The notes below the pieces were generated by a model, which ran no database searches, was not told the DNA's origin, and saw only the letters and a program-made list of their open reading frames with translations. A stretch of DNA of 64,000 nt from Paenibacillus sp. 32352. Lineage in GTDB: Bacteria; Bacillota; Bacilli; Paenibacillales; NBRC-103111. The position numbers and the translations under genes were made by a program. The DNA is taken from contig NZ_MZNT01000003.1 in the NCBI RefSeq assembly GCF_002042965.1, forward strand, positions 248,001-312,000, given 5' to 3'. Shown here one piece after another: positions 24,759-33,544 of this stretch (the stretch's first letter is position 1; each line of letters opens with the position of its first letter).

Positions 24759-25820
24759 ATGAAAGTCATTCAAGCGGACGGATTATCGAAGGCATTCGCC
24801 ATCAAGCAAAAGGAAGCGGGGGTTGCCGGCAGCCTGCGCTCGCTGTTCAGGCCCAAGTATACGGAGAAAGCCGCCGTGCTTGGCATCGATTTGACAGTGG
24901 AAGCGGGGGAGACGCTCGCGTTCCTTGGACCGAACGGGGCAGGCAAATCGACCACGATCAAGATGCTGACCGGCATCCTGCATCCATCGGGAGGGTCGGC
25001 CAAGGTGCTTGGTATGTGTCCATGGAAGGAAAGAAGCCGGCTGGCCTACCATATCGGCTCCGTCTTTGGGGAAAAATCACAGCTGTGGTACCATCTGCCA
25101 CCTATCGATACCTTCGAGCTGATGAGCCGGATCTATGAACTGAAGCGTGATGATTATAGGAACCGCCGGGATGATCTGGTACGCCGGTTCGAGCTTGAGC
25201 CGTATTTGCATACACCGGTTCGAAAGCTGTCGCTCGGTGAACGCATGCGCTGTGAAATCGCGGCGGCGCTGCTGCACCGGCCGGGAATTGTCTTCCTGGA
25301 TGAGCCTACGATTGGGCTGGACGTTATCGTAAAGCAAAAAATCAGAGAGCTTATAGTGGAGCTGAACCGTGAGGAAGGCACGACGATTTTCTTAACCTCC
25401 CATGATGCAGGAGATATCGAGCAGCTGTGCAAAAGAGCCATCGTGATTAATCACGGCCAGGTCATTCTCGATGATCATGTGGAGCGCATGAAGAAAGAGC
25501 TGTTAACGGAGAAGACGATCCAGCTGAAGCTTCAGGAGCCCGGGGAGCCTTTTCAATTTCCCGGCGTCAAGCTGATAAGTCAGGGGGCAGCGGAAATGAG
25601 GCTTTCTGTAGACACGACGACAGCGAATTTGGAGAAGGTGCTTTCCCATATCGTCACCCACTACCGAGTAGTCGATGTAACGATTGAGGATCCGCCTATG
25701 GAACAAATCATTTCCCATATTTATGCGCGTGAAGCGAAATATGGATCGCGAGACGACGGAGGTGAGCCGCATGAAGCAAGAGGGGTTGAACCTGAGTACA
25801 GCGGTCAGCGGCAAGGCTAA
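24759..25820 (+). CDS. ABC-2-type exporter, ATP-binding protein
   Basis: A 353-residue ATPase of a three-gene ABC-2 exporter. Seen: an N-terminal insertion typical of its subgroup (LRSLFRPKYTEKAAVLGIDL), Walker A LGPNGAGKSTTIK, Q-loop region GEKSQLWYHLPP, signature LSLGERMRCEIAAALLH, Walker B VFLDEPTIGLDV, and the H-loop LTSHDAGDIEQL. A C-terminal regulatory extension of about 100 residues follows. The subgroup pattern matches proteins annotated as uncharacterised ABC-2 ATPases (COG4586-like). GGAGGAAAGGAG precedes the start. The gene's last 50 bases overlap the next gene. The operon lies directly downstream of the ykkC-like leader, so export of the riboswitch ligand or a related metabolite is a reasonable inference. 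Confidence 0.92.
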   Translation: MKVIQADGLSKAFAIKQKEAGVAGSLRSLFRPKYTEKAAVLGIDLTVEAGETLAFLGPNGAGKSTTIKMLTGILHPSGGSAKVLGMCPWKERSRLAYHIGSVFGEKSQLWYHLPPIDTFELMSRIYELKRDDYRNRRDDLVRRFELEPYLHTPVRKLSLGERMRCEIAAALLHRPGIVFLDEPTIGLDVIVKQKIRELIVELNREEGTTIFLTSHDAGDIEQLCKRAIVINHGQVILDDHVERMKKELLTEKTIQLKLQEPGEPFQFPGVKLISQGAAEMRLSVDTTTANLEKVLSHIVTHYRVVDVTIEDPPMEQIISHIYAREAKYGSRDDGGEPHEARGVEPEYSGQRQG

Positions 25821-26634
25821 GCAGCCGCGATTCTCCGCGCTTGGCAAGCTGATCAAATACGGTGCGATAGGCAGGGTCACGCTGCGGAATCATTTTGCCT
25901 ATGTGTATGACTTTCTTATTCGTTCCGTCTTTCTCATCATTATCATGTATATATTCGTTCAGCTGTGGAGGGTGACGTATCAGGGGGAAGGCGGCGGTCT
26001 GATTGAGGGCTACAGCTACGAGCAAATCATTTGGTATATCTTGTTCGCCGAGGCCTTGACAACGGCGTTCCCCAGCTTGTCTACCCGCGTGGAGGAGGAG
26101 GTTAAGAACGGGGATGTCGGCTACAAGCTGATCCGTCCGCTAAGCTATATCGGGTATCATTACGTCGGGTATATAAGTGAAGTGGCGATCCGGCTATTGG
26201 TAAATCTGTGCGTCGGAGGGTTGCTCGGCATTGCCCTGTTCGGATGGCCTGACTTCGGCTGGGGATGGGCAGGGTTTATCCTGATGTCCGCAGGGGCGGT
26301 CACCGTAAATTTCCTGCTGAACATGGCGCTTGCCCTTTGCGCGTTCTGGGTTGAGGAGACAAGAGGACTGGAATTTGTCTACCACAAGCTGTTGTTTACC
26401 ATTGGCGGCATGCTGATGCCGCTGGAGCTGTTCCCGCGGGCACTTCAAGAAGTATGCCGCTGGCTTCCGTTCCAGACGGTGCTGTATGTTCCGGCAAGAA
26501 CCGCGGTGCGTTGGTCTGACTTTGCTATCATACCGATGCTGCTGACACAGGGAATATGGATTATTGTGCTCGGAGCAGGTGTGGCGTTGATGTATCGCCT
26601 GGGTGTCCGCAAGGTCAATGTGAACGGAGGATAG
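25771..26634 (+). CDS. ABC-2-type exporter, permease 1
   Basis: A 287-residue membrane protein with six predicted transmembrane segments. Seen: FLIRSVFLIIIMYIFVQLW, the cytosolic coupling stretch ALTTAFPSLSTRVEEEVKNG, LIRPLSYIGYHYVGY, and the C-terminal helices with GIWIIVLGAGVALMYRLGV. ATG 25771 was chosen because GGAGGTGA lies five bases upstream and the protein then begins MKQEGLNLS. It overlaps the ATPase gene by 50 bases and is followed by the second permease after 16 bases; the three form one unit. It belongs to the ABC-2 family (COG4587-like). Confidence 0.88.
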   Translation: MKQEGLNLSTAVSGKAKQPRFSALGKLIKYGAIGRVTLRNHFAYVYDFLIRSVFLIIIMYIFVQLWRVTYQGEGGGLIEGYSYEQIIWYILFAEALTTAFPSLSTRVEEEVKNGDVGYKLIRPLSYIGYHYVGYISEVAIRLLVNLCVGGLLGIALFGWPDFGWGWAGFILMSAGAVTVNFLLNMALALCAFWVEETRGLEFVYHKLLFTIGGMLMPLELFPRALQEVCRWLPFQTVLYVPARTAVRWSDFAIIPMLLTQGIWIIVLGAGVALMYRLGVRKVNVNGG

Positions 26635-26650
26635 AGAGGAGGAGTGAAGC

Positions 26651-27448
26651 ATGTTTCGAAAAGCACAAGGGATCGGACTCTTTGTGTGGAGCTGCTGGAA
26701 GCTGAACCTTGCCGGGGCGATGGAGTTCCGTCTCAGCTTTCTGATGACGGCCGGGATGATGATGGTGAATAATGCGGTATGGATTTTATTCTGGGGATTG
26801 TATTTTCACAGATTTCAAGTTGTAAACGGATGGACGCTTCAGGACGTGATGATGATGTGGGCGGTAAGCTCGGGGGGCTTCGGGCTATCAGCCGTCTTCT
26901 TCGGCAATGCGTACCGGATTGCTTCCCTGGTTGCCGCAGGTCAGCTAGACATCTATTTGTCGCAGCCGAAGCCGGTATTGCTGCATGTGCTGGTCAGCCG
27001 GATGTCGATTTCGGCCATCGGGGATATTCTATTTGCCCTGCTGATATATTCCTTCTTCGGTGACTTGTCGTTGGCAGGAATGGGCAAGTTCGCCCTGGCA
27101 TTGCTTATAGCAATGGTCATCTTCGTGTTTTTTGTAGTGATCTTTCAGTCTCTTGCCTTTTTTATCGGGAATGCTGAGGGGATTGGACAGCAGGTGTTTA
27201 ACGGCATGCTGGCCTTTTCGACTTATCCTACGGGAATTTTCAAAGGAGCAGGCAAGCTGATTCTTTTTACCATAGTTCCGGCCGGGTTCATCAGCTATAT
27301 GCCGATTGGGCTGCTTCGTTCGGTGGAGCCGTTATTCCTGTTTCAGGCGCTTGGGGTCGCGCTGCTGCTTGCCGTGGGGGGGACGGCTTTCTTCTATTAC
27401 GGATTAAAGCGGTACAGCTCCGGTAATATGATGGGCTTAAGAATGTAG
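26651..27448 (+). CDS. ABC-2-type exporter, permease 2
   Basis: A 265-residue membrane protein with six predicted transmembrane segments, pairing with permease 1. Seen: FRLSFLMTAGMMMVNNAVWILF, YLSQPKPVLLHVLVSRMS, the long central helix ALALLIAMVIFVFFVVIFQS and GTAFFYYGLKRYSSGNMMGL at the end. The pattern RIASLVAAGQLDIYLSQPKP is typical of the ABC-2 group often listed as COG3694. GAGGAGGAGTG precedes the start. A VanW gene begins 58 bases later without an obvious terminator between them. Confidence 0.88.
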   Translation: MFRKAQGIGLFVWSCWKLNLAGAMEFRLSFLMTAGMMMVNNAVWILFWGLYFHRFQVVNGWTLQDVMMMWAVSSGGFGLSAVFFGNAYRIASLVAAGQLDIYLSQPKPVLLHVLVSRMSISAIGDILFALLIYSFFGDLSLAGMGKFALALLIAMVIFVFFVVIFQSLAFFIGNAEGIGQQVFNGMLAFSTYPTGIFKGAGKLILFTIVPAGFISYMPIGLLRSVEPLFLFQALGVALLLAVGGTAFFYYGLKRYSSGNMMGLRM

Positions 27449-27506
27449 AATGATGAAAGTAATTTTGAACCGAATGTCGTTTAGAAGGTCAGGAGGGGAT
27501 TGAACT

Positions 27507-28331
27507 GTGACTATACCGGGAGCCATTCCCAAGCCCTTGGACCGGCCGCGTTGGCGAACCTGGCTTGGAATCCTGTATTATCGGATGCGGCGTCGCTTCA
27601 AGTGGATAACGAGCTCTGCCAATTGGGCTTCAGAAATAAGCAGCGACCAACTGCCTTATGTGATTTGCACCCATCGGACGCCTTTACTTCGCCAGCTGAA
27701 GGATGTCGACATGCAGCTTCAATATAACAAAGTAACGAATTTACGTATTGCAGCACAAAGACTGGACGGTATTCTATTGAACCCCGGAGAAACGCTGTCC
27801 TACTGGAAGGCTATCGGAAAGCCTACGAGGCGCAAGGGGTATAAAGACGGCATGATTCTTCATAAAGGAACGGTTCGAACGGGGGTAGGGGGAGGGCTGT
27901 GCCAGCTGTCCAATCTGATTTACTGGCTCGCGCTTCATACTCCGCTCCAGGTCGTCGAGCGGTACCGGCACGGCTACGACGTCTTTCCCGATGCGGGAAG
28001 AACGCAGCCCTTCGGGACAGGTGCCACCTGCTTCTATAATTACTTGGACCTGCAGCTGTATAATCCGACGGAGGCGATTTATCAGCTTCATATCCGGTTG
28101 ACGGAGCACGACCTTATCGGGGAGTGGAGATCGAATCTGCCCGCCCGTTACCGTTATGAAATCATGGAAACCAAGCATTGGTTCACGCAGGAGCTGTGGG
28201 GCGGATACGTAAGGCATAATCTTATTGCCCGGAATCAGTATACAATAGAAGGGGAATGGTTAGGCGAGGAACTAGTAGCCGAGAACCATGCCATCATGAT
28301 GTATGAGCCATGTTTGCCGTCAGGAGAATAA
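27507..28331 (+). CDS. VanW family protein
   Basis: A 274-residue protein of the VanW family, first named in a VanB-type vancomycin resistance cluster; its biochemical role is still unknown. Seen: YNKVTNLRIAAQRLDGILLN, PGETLSYWKAIGKPTRRKGY, GTVRTGVGGGLCQLSNLIYW and VVERYRHGYDVFPDAGR, which are the family core. There is no signal peptide or membrane helix. The GTG start follows AGGAGGGG. It lies downstream of the ABC exporter on the same strand with no terminator visible, so it may share the riboswitch-controlled transcript. No van resistance genes are near. Confidence 0.88.
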   Translation: MTIPGAIPKPLDRPRWRTWLGILYYRMRRRFKWITSSANWASEISSDQLPYVICTHRTPLLRQLKDVDMQLQYNKVTNLRIAAQRLDGILLNPGETLSYWKAIGKPTRRKGYKDGMILHKGTVRTGVGGGLCQLSNLIYWLALHTPLQVVERYRHGYDVFPDAGRTQPFGTGATCFYNYLDLQLYNPTEAIYQLHIRLTEHDLIGEWRSNLPARYRYEIMETKHWFTQELWGGYVRHNLIARNQYTIEGEWLGEELVAENHAIMMYEPCLPSGE

Positions 28332-28459
28332 GTCTTCTTTCCTATTTTTGTTCTTCCAAGCAAAAAACATATACTTATTTAGTGAAATTAGGTATAATGG
28401 TAGGGAGTATAGTCCTATGAAATTTACGTGATTTTGCTGAAAAGGGGACCTTTTATATC

Positions 28460-28918
28460 ATGAAGGCAGAATATATTAATCCTTTCTTGGAATCAGCAAG
28501 GATTGTCATTGAGCAAGTCGCCAATATCCGCCCTTCCACAGGGAATCTTGGGATAAAAGACGTAAAGTTCGTAGAGAAGTACATATGGATTCAAATCGGG
28601 ATGACCGGCCAGATGCAGGGGGATATCGTATTCGGGCTTCATGAAGAGGTCGCTTTGAAGATGGTCTCAGCGATGATGGGCGGTTTTCAAGTTTTGGAGA
28701 TGGATGAAATGAGCAGGAGCGCCATCTCGGAGCTCGGCAATATGATCAGCGGCAATGCAAGCACCATGCTGTTCAATCAAGGGGTTAAGGTTGATATTAC
28801 GCCGCCGAAGCTGCTGCATTCCGCGAATTCCGCAGGCTTTTTGCCGAAAAAGGCGTTAACGATCCCTCTCATTATGGATGGAATCGGCGAGCTGGATATT
28901 CAGGTTTTGATCGTCTAA
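28460..28918 (+). CDS. CheX-like chemotaxis phosphatase
   Basis: A 152-residue CheC/CheX/FliY-family protein that would dephosphorylate CheY-P or another response regulator. Seen: MKAEYINPFLESARIVIEQV at the start, QGDIVFGLHEEVALKMVSAM, and the catalytic helix with SRSAISELGNMISGNAST, which contains the family Glu-x2-Asn pair. The gene lies alone, away from chemotaxis clusters, as CheX does in several Bacillales. A TATAAT at 28393-28398 is a likely -10 element; the matching -35 is weak. The partner regulator is unknown. Confidence 0.9.
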   Translation: MKAEYINPFLESARIVIEQVANIRPSTGNLGIKDVKFVEKYIWIQIGMTGQMQGDIVFGLHEEVALKMVSAMMGGFQVLEMDEMSRSAISELGNMISGNASTMLFNQGVKVDITPPKLLHSANSAGFLPKKALTIPLIMDGIGELDIQVLIV

Positions 28919-29061
28919 TCAAAATGCTTTACAATACGAAGTGGGGAGCTCCGGCTTGGATGCGATCCACTTTTTTTAGTTCCTGTCATTATAGGGCTGT
29001 GTAAGGCAAATTGGATAGCTCGCCGTGTCTGTGGTACCGACGTGTTTGGGAGGAAAATCAT

Positions 29062-29835
29062 ATGTTTTTTGGAAAAGTTGCTGTCATTACAGGAGCTTCA
29101 AGCGGTATTGGAGCCATCATGGCACAAAAGCTTGCAGAGAAAGGGGCTACACCTGTACTCTTGGCCCGTTCCGTGGATAAGCTGGAGCAGGTGGCGGATT
29201 CCTTGAGAGTGCCGAGCGGTATCTATCAGGTCGATGTCACCTCGACAGAGCAGGTTAACGAAACGATTCAAAAGGTCATCAGCCACTATGGCAGAATCGA
29301 TATATTGATTAATAACGCAGGGTACGGCGTATTTGAGAAGTTCGTGGATGCACCGATAGAGGAATTTGAAGGCATGATGGACGTGAACTATATGGGAACC
29401 GTCCGCTGCACGAAAGCCGTACTGCCGCATATGCTCAAAGCAGGCAGCGGGCATATTGTGAACATCGCTTCCATGGCAGGCAAGATCGGCTCGGCCAAGT
29501 CCTCGGGGTATTCGGCAACCAAGCATGCGGTGCTCGGCTTTACCAACTGTCTTCGTCAGGAGCTTGTCGACACCGGGGTTCACATTACCGCCATGAATCC
29601 GGGACCGATCGATACGCCGTTCTTCGATAGAGCGGATCCTACGGGCAACTACGTGAATAATGTCAAATGGTTCATGCTGAAGCCGGAGCAAGTGGCTGAT
29701 AAGGTAGTCCGGGCGATCGAACGGCAAATTCCGGAGATTGACATGCCGCTTATGGCCGGAGTCGGCGTGAAGCTGTTCCAGCTGTTCCCGCGTGCATTCG
29801 ATAAGATTGCATACAAGGTGCTCAACAAGAAATAG
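29062..29835 (+). CDS. short-chain dehydrogenase/reductase
   Basis: A 257-residue Rossmann-fold oxidoreductase of the classical SDR family, cytosolic. Seen: nucleotide-binding TGASSGIG, NNAGYG, the catalytic Ser in IVNIASMAGKIG and the YSATKHAV (Tyr-x3-Lys) motif, and MNPGPIDTPF. ATG 29062 is chosen because GGGAGG lies eight bases upstream. The substrate is unknown; the sequence resembles the general DltE/YqjQ-like group of Bacillus SDRs. It stands alone, ending at a bidirectional terminator shared with the pentapeptide-repeat gene. Confidence 0.92.
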   Translation: MFFGKVAVITGASSGIGAIMAQKLAEKGATPVLLARSVDKLEQVADSLRVPSGIYQVDVTSTEQVNETIQKVISHYGRIDILINNAGYGVFEKFVDAPIEEFEGMMDVNYMGTVRCTKAVLPHMLKAGSGHIVNIASMAGKIGSAKSSGYSATKHAVLGFTNCLRQELVDTGVHITAMNPGPIDTPFFDRADPTGNYVNNVKWFMLKPEQVADKVVRAIERQIPEIDMPLMAGVGVKLFQLFPRAFDKIAYKVLNKK

Positions 29836-29870
29836 GGCCGTCAAGGCTGTTATACGGGCAGCAAACAGCA

Positions 29871-29902
29871 AAGGAGCCTGCGACAATGGTCACAGGCTCC
29901 TT
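29871..29902. terminator. bidirectional terminator between SDR and pentapeptide-repeat genes
   Basis: AAGGAGCCTG, loop of 12 bases, CAGGCTCCTT. Perfect 10-bp stem but a short T-run on the plus side. Confidence 0.7.
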
Positions 29903-29909
29903 ATACATC

Positions 29910-30434
29910 TTACGACGGGGATGAGGTTCCATTAAGCTTATGATACGCTTCAAGCAGCTTCAGAACCGGGATGCCGTTAATCGTCATCCCCTCCATGGAG
30001 CAGTCGCTGATGCTGACTCCGTCCAAGGTACAGTCCGAAATGCTGCTTCCGTTCAGGTCGCAGTTTTCAAAGCGCAGCGGGCGCTGCTTCGCCCCCTCAA
30101 CGTAGGCTGGATGGCCAGCAGGAGGCAGGCCGATGTTATGAATGTAAGCTCCGCCCAGCTGGGCGCCGTCAATCTCCAGATCGCTTAGGTTGGCATCGCT
30201 AATGCGTGTTCCGCTTAAGTTGATGTCTGTAAAACGAAGGTTTCTTAAATCACTGCAGCGGAATGAGGTCTCCGGCATGGAGACATTACGGAAGCTTACC
30301 TTCTCACCGCGGGCGTTGACGAACTCAGACCCGGAGAAGGTGGATTGGCTTAGAAGGATCTGCTGGTTCCTTGCGCCTTTGTCCTTGATCTCGAATTGCT
30401 CGCTTTCCGTGCCATTTCCATTAAATAATGACAT
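29910..30434 (-). CDS. pentapeptide-repeat protein
   Basis: A 174-residue protein made largely of pentapeptide repeats of A(D/N)LXX type, which fold into a quadrilateral beta-helix. Seen: FSGSEFVNARGEKVSFRNVS, CSDLRNLRFTDINLSGTRIS, DANLSDLEIDGAQLGGAYI, then after a short break CDLNGSSISDCTLDGVSIS and DCSMEGMTING. ATG 30434 removes an unsupported N-terminal extension. Some family members mimic DNA and protect gyrase, but most are uncharacterised and nothing here points to a function. It is a single-gene unit. Confidence 0.88.
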   Translation of the reverse strand: MSLFNGNGTESEQFEIKDKGARNQQILLSQSTFSGSEFVNARGEKVSFRNVSMPETSFRCSDLRNLRFTDINLSGTRISDANLSDLEIDGAQLGGAYIHNIGLPPAGHPAYVEGAKQRPLRFENCDLNGSSISDCTLDGVSISDCSMEGMTINGIPVLKLLEAYHKLNGTSSPS

Positions 30435-30547
30435 TAGGATCACCGCTTTCCTTAGAATAGGGAGTGGAGGTTGATGTCCACCTGAACATATAGACGCCAA
30501 AATAGGCTGTTTTCTGACAGCTTATTGACTTCAATCAGTATAAAAAG

Positions 30548-30580
30548 AAAAAAGACAGGAACATTAGTAAGCTTCCGGTC
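30548..30580 (-). terminator. intrinsic terminator after the DUF2573 gene
   Basis: On the minus strand GACCGGAA ... TTCCTGTC followed by TTTTTTC. One mismatched position. Confidence 0.6.
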
Positions 30581-30625
30581 TTGTCATGGTGTAAGAACTG
30601 TTTGGGGTAGGCTACAGGATGAGCA

Positions 30626-30889
30626 TTATTCCTGTTCCGTCGTTTTATTCCGTTCCTTCAATTGCTGGTTTAGGTCGCGGATTTCTTCAAAAAGCGCTCT
30701 TACGGCCGCTTTGCCCTCGGGGTGGGATTGATTCCAGTGGCTTGTCAGAGCCGGCATGGATCTGTGGATATGATTATAAATGGACCAAGCTTTAATTTTT
30801 TCCACCATCTCGGGAGAGGAATCGCCTGTCACAAGCTCGGCAAATTTATCAATCAATGCGTCGAGTTCGGTTTGAAATTGGGGATTCAT
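30626..30889 (-). CDS. DUF2573 (YusU-like) protein
   Basis: An 87-residue helical cytosolic protein resembling B. subtilis YusU. Seen: FQTELDALIDKFAELVTGDS, MVEKIKAWSIYNHIHRSMPA and HWNQSHPEGKAAVRALFEEI, all family-like, and a charged C-terminus. Start ATG 30889 follows AAAGGTGGAG; upstream extension has no site. Function is unknown in the whole family. It is divergent from the S9-type hydrolase gene. Confidence 0.8.
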   Translation of the reverse strand: MNPQFQTELDALIDKFAELVTGDSSPEMVEKIKAWSIYNHIHRSMPALTSHWNQSHPEGKAAVRALFEEIRDLNQQLKERNKTTEQE

Positions 30890-31024
30890 AGAAGCTCCAC
30901 CTTTCAGAACATAATAAAATGTACTTATTGTAACCATAGTTAGTCTAGCGCACGAATGGATTTCTGTCAAAATAAGGGTCGGCTTCGATAGATGCTGACT
31001 TGAGGAGAAAGGAGAACAGCAGCG

Positions 31025-32005
31025 ATGACAGAACGGCTGCCCATTGAAGAACTGGGGGAACGAAAAAGCCAGGACGCTTCTTTCCATACGCAAACAAGCA
31101 TACTATGGACTAAGGATGCGGGACAGGAGGCAGGTACAGCGGAAGAAGCAGATTCGGATCTGCCGATGGAATGGGCGGCGGACGAGAGGGAGGCATACCC
31201 AAACGGCACTTTGCTGGAGAGGGAGCCTCTGCGCTGCCGTTACAAGGGGCTTCTGCTTTACCGGCTTACCTATATCAGTGAAGGGCTTAGAGTAAAAGGA
31301 TACCTGGCTGTCCCTGAAGCAACCTCCGCATCGGAATGCTTTCCTGGGCTTATCTACTGCCGCGGCGGCATCCGTAAGGTAGGGATGGTTCGCAAACGGC
31401 GGATACTGTCCATGGCGAAGCGGGGATATGCCGTATTTGCCCCTTTCTACAGAGGAAATGAGGGAGGCGAAGGCCGTGAGGACTTCGGAGGTGAAGACCG
31501 GTATGATGTGCTTCACGCGATTACGCTTGTGCAGTCGCTGCCGGAAGTGAAGCCGGGCAAGGTTCCATTGATCGGGTTTTCCCGCGGTGCTTTGATGGCC
31601 ATGCTGGCGGCGAGGCAGTGCGATCAGGCAGGCCCCGTCGTCGTCTGGGGAGGCGTCAGCGATCTGTTGGATACCTACGAGGAAAGGGTTGATTTGCGCC
31701 GCATGCTGAAGCGGGTTGTAGGGCATCCCCGCAAGCAGATCGACTCTTACAAAGATCGTTCGCCCGTGTATTGGCTTCAGGAGCTGAACGTGCCGATCCT
31801 TATCGTGCACGGTACCGCGGATACCCAGGTCAGCGTATCGCATGCCCGCAAGCTGGCGGAAGGATTGGAGCTGGCGGGAAAAGACTACGCCATGGAGCTT
31901 TATGAAGGACTGGAGCACCGATTCCCGCGGGACGCGGACGAGAAGGCTTTGGATGCGGTATTCGAATGGATTACCGCAAAGCTGGAGAAGACAAGGGAAG
32001 CTTGA
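31025..32005 (+). CDS. alpha/beta hydrolase, prolyl-oligopeptidase (S9)-like
   Basis: A 326-residue cytosolic serine hydrolase. The N-terminal 70 residues are charged and variable; the alpha/beta domain follows, with GLRVKGYLAVPE, YCRGGIRKVG (oxyanion region), the nucleophile elbow IGFSRGALMAM, the acid in VHGTADTQVS and the catalytic His in GLEHRFP. This is the S9-family arrangement. AAAGGAGAAC precedes the start. The next gene (helicase) begins 47 bases later with its own ribosome-binding site. Peptidase or esterase activity is possible; the substrate is unknown. Confidence 0.88.
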   Translation: MTERLPIEELGERKSQDASFHTQTSILWTKDAGQEAGTAEEADSDLPMEWAADEREAYPNGTLLEREPLRCRYKGLLLYRLTYISEGLRVKGYLAVPEATSASECFPGLIYCRGGIRKVGMVRKRRILSMAKRGYAVFAPFYRGNEGGEGREDFGGEDRYDVLHAITLVQSLPEVKPGKVPLIGFSRGALMAMLAARQCDQAGPVVVWGGVSDLLDTYEERVDLRRMLKRVVGHPRKQIDSYKDRSPVYWLQELNVPILIVHGTADTQVSVSHARKLAEGLELAGKDYAMELYEGLEHRFPRDADEKALDAVFEWITAKLEKTREA

Positions 32006-32052
32006 TGTTCCTCTTCTCCGTTGGTATGATGCATTTATGAAGGGGGAATTCG

Positions 32053-33477
32053 ATGAATAACGGTTTTGCTTCTTTACATATTGAGGATGTTTACGTAAGG
32101 CGGTTGCAGGCAATGGATATTGTCACCCCATCGCCGATTCAAGCGGAAGCTATTCCCGTCATTCTGGAGGGGAAGGATGTTGTAGCCCAATCCCAGACAG
32201 GATCCGGGAAAACATTGGCTTATACGCTGCCGCTGCTGCATAAAATAGACAAGACCTCCAAGAACGTACAGGCTGTAGTGCTTGTACCGACCCGCGAACT
32301 GGGCATACAAATCGTACATACGCTGGAGCAGCTGACGGAAGGAAGCGGCATTCGGGTCCAGTCGCTCATCGGCGGCGCGGCCATCAGCAGGCAAATAGAC
32401 CGCCTCAAGCTGCGTCCTCAAGTAGTGGTGGGTACCCCTGGCCGGGTTCTGGAGCTTTTAAAGCTTCGTAAGCTAAGCATGCACTACGTCCATTACATGG
32501 TCGTTGACGAAGTGGATCAAGTGTTTGAGCTTGGTTCCATGCATGAAGTGGAGGCCATCTTCAAGGGGATGCAGAAAGAACGCCAGGTACTGTTCTTCTC
32601 GGCGACGCTGCCGGAACCGGTTCAAGCGGTTATCGACAAATGGATGCATGAGCCTGTATTCGTGCAGGTTAATCCCGAGCAGAGAACGTCGCAGACCCTG
32701 GAGCATCTGTTCTTCGTATGCGAGGAGCGGGATAAAATCGATACGTTAAGACGGCTTGTCCGGCTGTACAATCCTCCTGCGGCCATTGTTTTCATCAATG
32801 AAACGGAGGATGTGGCCGAGGTAGTCGCCAAGCTGCAATATGCAGACTTGTCCATTGAGGCCTTGTACGGGGATGCCGGCAAACAGGAACGGGCCAAGGT
32901 TATGCAGGCGTTTCGCAGCGGCAAATTCCAGCTGCTTCTGGCAACGGATATCGCCGCCAGAGGACTGGATATCCCCCATGTGACGCATGTCATCAATCTG
33001 GATCCCCCGATAGATGCCGATCATTATGTTCACAGGGTCGGCCGGACAGGCCGAATGGGCAAGAAGGGAACAGCAATTTCGATCATTACGCCCAAGGAAC
33101 GGTTTATTATCAACAAGTTCTCCAAATCGCTCGGAATTACAATCGAGGAAAAGGAAATGGCCTACGGGAAGGTGCTCGATCCCGGGGAGCGAAGAAGCGG
33201 GCCTAAGGCGGCGAACCGTACCAGAGTAGAGCCTGCAAGACGCAGAAGCGGGGAAGCAGACGGCGAGACCCTTGGCGGTTCACCGAGAGAGACGGCAGCG
33301 AGACCCGATGCTCTTAAGGCAAGAACCGCGTCGCTGGCGCCAAAGCCCAAGCAGGCTGCCGTGAAGCCGGCATCCGTCTCCGATAAGCGCAAGACGGAGC
33401 GCGAGCGCGAAAAGGATCGCAAAAATAAAGGAGCTCCGCGCTGGCTTAAGGAGAAGCAAAATAAGCCTAAGCAGTAA
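32053..33477 (+). CDS. DEAD-box-family ATP-dependent RNA helicase with DEVD motif II
   Basis: A 474-residue RNA helicase, likely acting in ribosome assembly or mRNA turnover. Motifs in order: Q motif PSPIQAEAIP, motif I AQSQTGSGKT, Ia PTREL, Ib TPGR, motif II VVDEVDQVFELG, motif III SATLP, IV/V ATDIAARGLDIPH, VI HRVGRTGRMG. A basic, low-complexity tail of about 95 residues (Arg, Lys, Ala, Pro) follows from about residue 380, typical of RNA-binding extensions. Odd point: motif II reads DEVD rather than DEAD. GGGGGAAT precedes the start. The size resembles YfmL/CshB-type proteins of Bacillus. Confidence 0.93.
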   Translation: MNNGFASLHIEDVYVRRLQAMDIVTPSPIQAEAIPVILEGKDVVAQSQTGSGKTLAYTLPLLHKIDKTSKNVQAVVLVPTRELGIQIVHTLEQLTEGSGIRVQSLIGGAAISRQIDRLKLRPQVVVGTPGRVLELLKLRKLSMHYVHYMVVDEVDQVFELGSMHEVEAIFKGMQKERQVLFFSATLPEPVQAVIDKWMHEPVFVQVNPEQRTSQTLEHLFFVCEERDKIDTLRRLVRLYNPPAAIVFINETEDVAEVVAKLQYADLSIEALYGDAGKQERAKVMQAFRSGKFQLLLATDIAARGLDIPHVTHVINLDPPIDADHYVHRVGRTGRMGKKGTAISIITPKERFIINKFSKSLGITIEEKEMAYGKVLDPGERRSGPKAANRTRVEPARRRSGEADGETLGGSPRETAARPDALKARTASLAPKPKQAAVKPASVSDKRKTEREREKDRKNKGAPRWLKEKQNKPKQ

Positions 33478-33544
33478 ATAGCTCCATGTAATGTAGTCTG
33501 GTTCAAATGGAAGATGAGGTTAGGGGAGGAGCTCGCAAGAGAAT

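Noticed and set aside
27507..28331. Vancomycin resistance locus
   Set aside because: Only a VanW-family gene is present; no vanH, ligase, vanX or van regulatory genes are near.
31103..32113. 336-codon minus-strand frame opposite the S9-type hydrolase
   Set aside because: Antisense shadow; the plus-strand protein has an intact catalytic triad and a good ribosome-binding site.
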